Shown here piece by piece: positions 61,304-64,000 of a DNA stretch of 64,000 bases. The translations under genes and the position numbers were made by a program. Origin of the DNA: Conexibacter woesei DSM 14684 (lineage in GTDB: Bacteria; Actinomycetota; Thermoleophilia; Solirubrobacterales; Solirubrobacteraceae); NCBI RefSeq assembly GCF_000025265.1, contig NC_013739.1, positions 5,008,001-5,072,000 of the forward strand, given 5' to 3'. Under the pieces are notes generated by a model. It was given only the letters and a program-made list of their open reading frames with translations. It ran no database searches and had not been told where the DNA came from. Each line of letters begins with the position of its first letter. Within the stretch, counting starts at the first letter, position 1.

Positions 61304-62485
61304 ATGACCGCGACCGACACGACCGACCCGCGCACGCATTGCGGCGACCCGTACATGAGCGGCCGCGGCGAGTGGGCCGGCATCGCGCTCGGCATGGCGT
61401 GGCTGATCATCCCGATCCTCGACACGATCGGGTCGCGGCAGACGCCGGCGAGAGCCGTCCTCACCGTCGTCCTCTTCGCAGTCGCCGCGAGCGCGTACCT
61501 GTTCGCGATCCCCGGTGCGTCAGGCGCCCAGTCGCGCTGGCGCGTCTACGCGAGCATCGCCGCGATGACGGCCGCGGGCGTCGTGCTGACGCTCGTCGTC
61601 GCGTCGTCGTGGGCGATCCTCTTCACGTACGTCTGCGTGCTGGCCGGGATCCACCTGCCGCCGCGACAGGCCGGCCCGATCCTGCTCGCCAGCGTCGCGC
61701 TCGCGATCGCGATCAACCTCCACGAGGGCACCGGCGTCGCGTTCTCGTGGGGCGCGAGCGCGTTCGGCCTCGGAGCGCTGATGCTCGCGCTGGGACGGCT
61801 GATCCAGGCGAACGCGTCGCTGCGCGAGGCACACGCGCAGATCAGAGAGCTGGCGGTCGAGGCCGAGCGCGAGCGCTTCGCGCGGGACCTGCACGACCTG
61901 CTCGGCCACAGCCTCTCCGTCATCACGCTGAAGGCGGAGCTGGCCGGGCGGCTGCTGCCGGCGCGACCCGACGAGGCGCAGCGCCACGTGCGCGAGCTGG
62001 AGGCGGTCGCGCGCGAGGCGCTCGGCGAGGTCCGCGAGACCGTCAGCGGCTACCGCCGGCCGACGCTCGCCGGCGAGCTGGCGGGCGCGCGGATGGCGCT
62101 CGGCGCGGCCGGGATCGAGATGCGCGTGCGCGAGCGGCACCCGCGCGACGAGCTGCCGGCCGACGTCGAGGCGCTGCTCGCGTGGGCGGTGCGCGAAGGG
62201 ACGACGAACGTGATCCGCCACAGCGGCGCGCACCGCTGCGAGATCGCGATCGAGCCGCGCGACGGCGGGACGAGTGCGGAGATCAACGACGACGGGAGCG
62301 GCATCGACAGCGCGGCGGCGCGAACGAACCGCGACGTCAACGGCGCCGGCGGCAACGGCCTCGACGGCCTGCGCGAGCGGGCGGCGCAGCTGGCCGGGTG
62401 CGTCGAGGCGGGCGCCCGCCCCGAGGGCGGGTTCAGGCTGCGCGTCGTCGTGCCGCTGCCGCCCGCGCCGGGAGAGGCCGCATGA
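61304..62485 (+). CDS. Sensor histidine kinase, DesK/NarX-type (HisKA_3)
   Basis: Membrane kinase of 393 residues with about five to six N-terminal helices (24-165). A short coiled coil follows, then a HisKA_3 domain with phospho-accepting His197 in RDLHDLLGHSLSV, and a HATPase domain (about 280-385) with EGTTNVIRHS and GGNGLDGLRERA. The domain layout is that of DesK, which senses membrane state, but the signal here is unknown. ATG 61304 is 7 nt after a TAGCTT box (leaderless). Its stop overlaps the regulator start. Confidence 0.94.
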   Translation: MTATDTTDPRTHCGDPYMSGRGEWAGIALGMAWLIIPILDTIGSRQTPARAVLTVVLFAVAASAYLFAIPGASGAQSRWRVYASIAAMTAAGVVLTLVVASSWAILFTYVCVLAGIHLPPRQAGPILLASVALAIAINLHEGTGVAFSWGASAFGLGALMLALGRLIQANASLREAHAQIRELAVEAERERFARDLHDLLGHSLSVITLKAELAGRLLPARPDEAQRHVRELEAVAREALGEVRETVSGYRRPTLAGELAGARMALGAAGIEMRVRERHPRDELPADVEALLAWAVREGTTNVIRHSGAHRCEIAIEPRDGGTSAEINDDGSGIDSAAARTNRDVNGAGGNGLDGLRERAAQLAGCVEAGARPEGGFRLRVVVPLPPAPGEAA

Positions 62486-63087
62486 TCCGCGTGCTGCTCG
62501 CCGAGGACCAGGCGATGGTGCGCGGCGCGATCGCGAGCCTGCTCGGGCTGGAGCACGACATCGTCGTCGTCGCCGAGGTCGGCCGCGGCGACGAGGTCGT
62601 CGGCGCGGCCGCGACGAGCCGCCCCGACGTCGCGCTGCTCGACATCGAGATGCCGGGGATGACCGGCCTCGACGCCGCCGCGGCGCTCCACTCCGCGCTG
62701 CCCGACTGCAAGGTCGTGATCCTCACGACGTTCGGCCGTCCCGGCTACCTGCGCCGCGCGATGGCCGACGGCGCCGCCGGCTTCATGCTGAAGGACGCGC
62801 CCGCGAGCGAGCTGGCGGCCGCGATCCGGCGCGCCGTCGCGGGCGAGCGGATCGTCGACCCCGGCCTCGCCGCGGCGGCGCTGAGCACCGGCGACAGCCC
62901 GCTGACGCCGCGCGAGCGCGAGGTGCTCGCCGCCGCCCGCACCGAGGGCACGGTCGCCGAGCTGGCGTCCGCGCTGCACCTCTCCCACGGCACCGCCCGC
63001 AACCACCTCTCCGCGATCATGCGCAAGCTCGGCGCAAACAGCCGGATCGAGGCGATCCGGATCGCCGAGGAGCGCGGCTGGCTGTAG
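62482..63087 (+). CDS. Response regulator, NarL/LuxR family
   Basis: Regulator of 201 residues with receiver Asp54 (VALLDIEMPGM) and Lys104 (FMLKDAP), and a C-terminal LuxR helix-turn-helix (LTPREREVLAAARTEG, LHLSHGTARNHLSAIMRKL). Its ATG overlaps the kinase stop by 4 nt, so the pair is translationally coupled. DesR-like in layout. Targets unknown. Confidence 0.96.
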   Translation: MIRVLLAEDQAMVRGAIASLLGLEHDIVVVAEVGRGDEVVGAAATSRPDVALLDIEMPGMTGLDAAAALHSALPDCKVVILTTFGRPGYLRRAMADGAAGFMLKDAPASELAAAIRRAVAGERIVDPGLAAAALSTGDSPLTPREREVLAAARTEGTVAELASALHLSHGTARNHLSAIMRKLGANSRIEAIRIAEERGWL

Positions 63088-63142
63088 CGCGATCCGGCAT
63101 CTCCCCCATCCGCCGAGATGGCGAGCGGCGTACGGTTGTCCG

Positions 63143-64000
63143 ATGCATGCGACACCGTCTCTCCCCACCGCCGCCGCCACCGACCTGGACGCGTTGCGCG
63201 CTCAGCTCGGCGGGGCCGTCGCGACGCCCGGCGACGCGTCGTATGACGCGCTGCGGGCCAGCTGGAACCTGACCTTCGACCAGCGGCCCGCGCTCGTCGT
63301 CGAGGCGGCCGACGGCGACGACGTCGTCGCCGCGCTGCGGTTCGCGGACGCGCACGACCTCGCCGTCACGGTCCAGTCGACCGGCCACGGCGCCGGGCAG
63401 ACGTGCGACGGCGGGCTGCTCGTGCGGACCGGGCGGCTGCGCGAGGTCGCCGTCGACGCTGCGGCGCGCACGCTGCGCGTCGGCGCCGGCGCGCGGTGGA
63501 CCGACGTGATCCCGCACACGGCGCCGCACGGGCTCGCGCCGCTGGTCGGCTTCAACGCCCACGTCGGCGTCGCCGGCTACACGCTCGGCGGCGGCCTCGG
63601 CTGGCTGGGGCGGACGCACGGGCTGGCGGTCGACAGCGTCCGCGCGCTCGACGTCGTGCTGCCGGACGCGACGCGCGTGCGCGCGACCGCGGAGACAGAG
63701 GCCGAGCTGTTCTGGGGCCTGCGCGGCGGCGGCTCGAACTTCGGCGTGGTCGTCGCGCTCGAGCTGGAGCTGGTCGCGGCGCCCGAGCTGTTCGGCGGCA
63801 TGGTCCTCTACCCGGGCGCGCGCGCCGCCGAGGTGATCGCCGCCTACGCGGAGTGGATCGCGACCGTCCCGGACGAGGTCACCAGCAACTGCGCCGTGAT
63901 CCGCATCCCTCCGGCGCCGGCTGTCCCGGAGCCGCTGCGCGGGCTGACAGTCGTCGCGATCGGCGCCTGCGTGCTCGGTGGCGCGGCCCGCGCGCAGGAG
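63143..64000 (+). CDS. FAD-binding oxidoreductase (berberine-bridge-like), 3' end cut by window edge
   Basis: The first 286 codons are visible. FAD_binding_4 domain with VQSTGHGAGQ, where His82 is the likely covalent FAD site, then VGVAGYTLGGGLGWLGRTHG and FWGLRGGGSNFGVV. The second covalent-FAD cysteine of bicovalent members is absent: the position reads FNAHVGVAG. The C-terminal BBE domain lies beyond the window. ATG 63143 is 6 nt after a TACGGT box (leaderless). Substrate unknown. Confidence 0.9.
   Translation, partial: MHATPSLPTAAATDLDALRAQLGGAVATPGDASYDALRASWNLTFDQRPALVVEAADGDDVVAALRFADAHDLAVTVQSTGHGAGQTCDGGLLVRTGRLREVAVDAAARTLRVGAGARWTDVIPHTAPHGLAPLVGFNAHVGVAGYTLGGGLGWLGRTHGLAVDSVRALDVVLPDATRVRATAETEAELFWGLRGGGSNFGVVVALELELVAAPELFGGMVLYPGARAAEVIAAYAEWIATVPDEVTSNCAVIRIPPAPAVPEPLRGLTVVAIGACVLGGAARAQE

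Overview
The window is one continuous stretch of high-GC actinobacterial chromosome (above 70% GC by eye), dense with genes on both strands. No rRNA, tRNA, CRISPR array, phage or intact transposon was seen. Several traits fit the order Solirubrobacterales, and a Conexibacter-like genome is my best guess (inference): large secreted modular proteins with repeated Cys motifs, a KorAB 2-oxoacid:ferredoxin oxidoreductase, an ECF41 sigma factor, a c-di-AMP riboswitch on a wall hydrolase, many leaderless promoters, and steady use of the AGA arginine codon despite the GC content.

Layout. 0-7.6 kb: thiolase (cut by the left edge), membrane zincin, acyl-CoA dehydrogenase, a riboswitch-controlled NlpC/P60 hydrolase, a PLP amino acid deaminase/aldolase, an aldonolactone-oxidase-like flavoprotein and a rhodanese. 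7.7-16.4 kb: a cell-surface region with two large secreted proteins, a divergent pair of paralogous four-Cys secreted proteins, and an AT-richer stretch holding decayed copies of the neighbouring histidine kinase. 16.4-27.2 kb: OmpR-type two-component system, korAB, cold-shock protein, a GGDEF/HD-GYP regulator, a small unknown gene and ligD. 27.2-37.4 kb: CAP protein, phosphatase, a small overlapping gene pair, an SDR, a three-gene lipid-modification operon, enoyl-CoA hydratase, gluQ, a DEAD-box helicase and a lipoprotein. 37.5-41.4 kb: PadR with an ABC exporter-like operon. 41.4-48.4 kb: an EAL-DICT protein and a LacI-controlled amidohydrolase/permease/nitrilase operon. 48.4-52.1 kb: msrA, a zinc ABC transporter and a divergent Zur. 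52.1-60.4 kb: 4-hydroxy-2-oxovalerate aldolase with acetaldehyde dehydrogenase, a ring-cleaving-dioxygenase-like protein, a sulfatase-fold lipoprotein, ECF41 with its target epimerase, and MerR. 60.4-64 kb: map, a DesK/NarL-type two-component system and an FAD oxidase cut by the right edge.

How the genes work together. Several regulator/target pairs can be read from the DNA. A c-di-AMP riboswitch precedes the wall hydrolase. A perfect LacI-type palindrome fills the spacer of the promoter of the amidohydrolase operon. A TGTCACA-N16-CGTC promoter, the known ECF41 signature, lies in the 36 bp between the ECF41 gene and a divergent epimerase gene. Zur lies divergent to the zinc transporter. Many promoters place a TANNNT -10 box 6-8 nt before the start codon, so leaderless mRNAs look common.

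The least understood parts are the secreted-protein region (7.7-15.2 kb), the small overlapping gene pair at 28.6-29.1 kb, and the substrate of the LacI-controlled operon.
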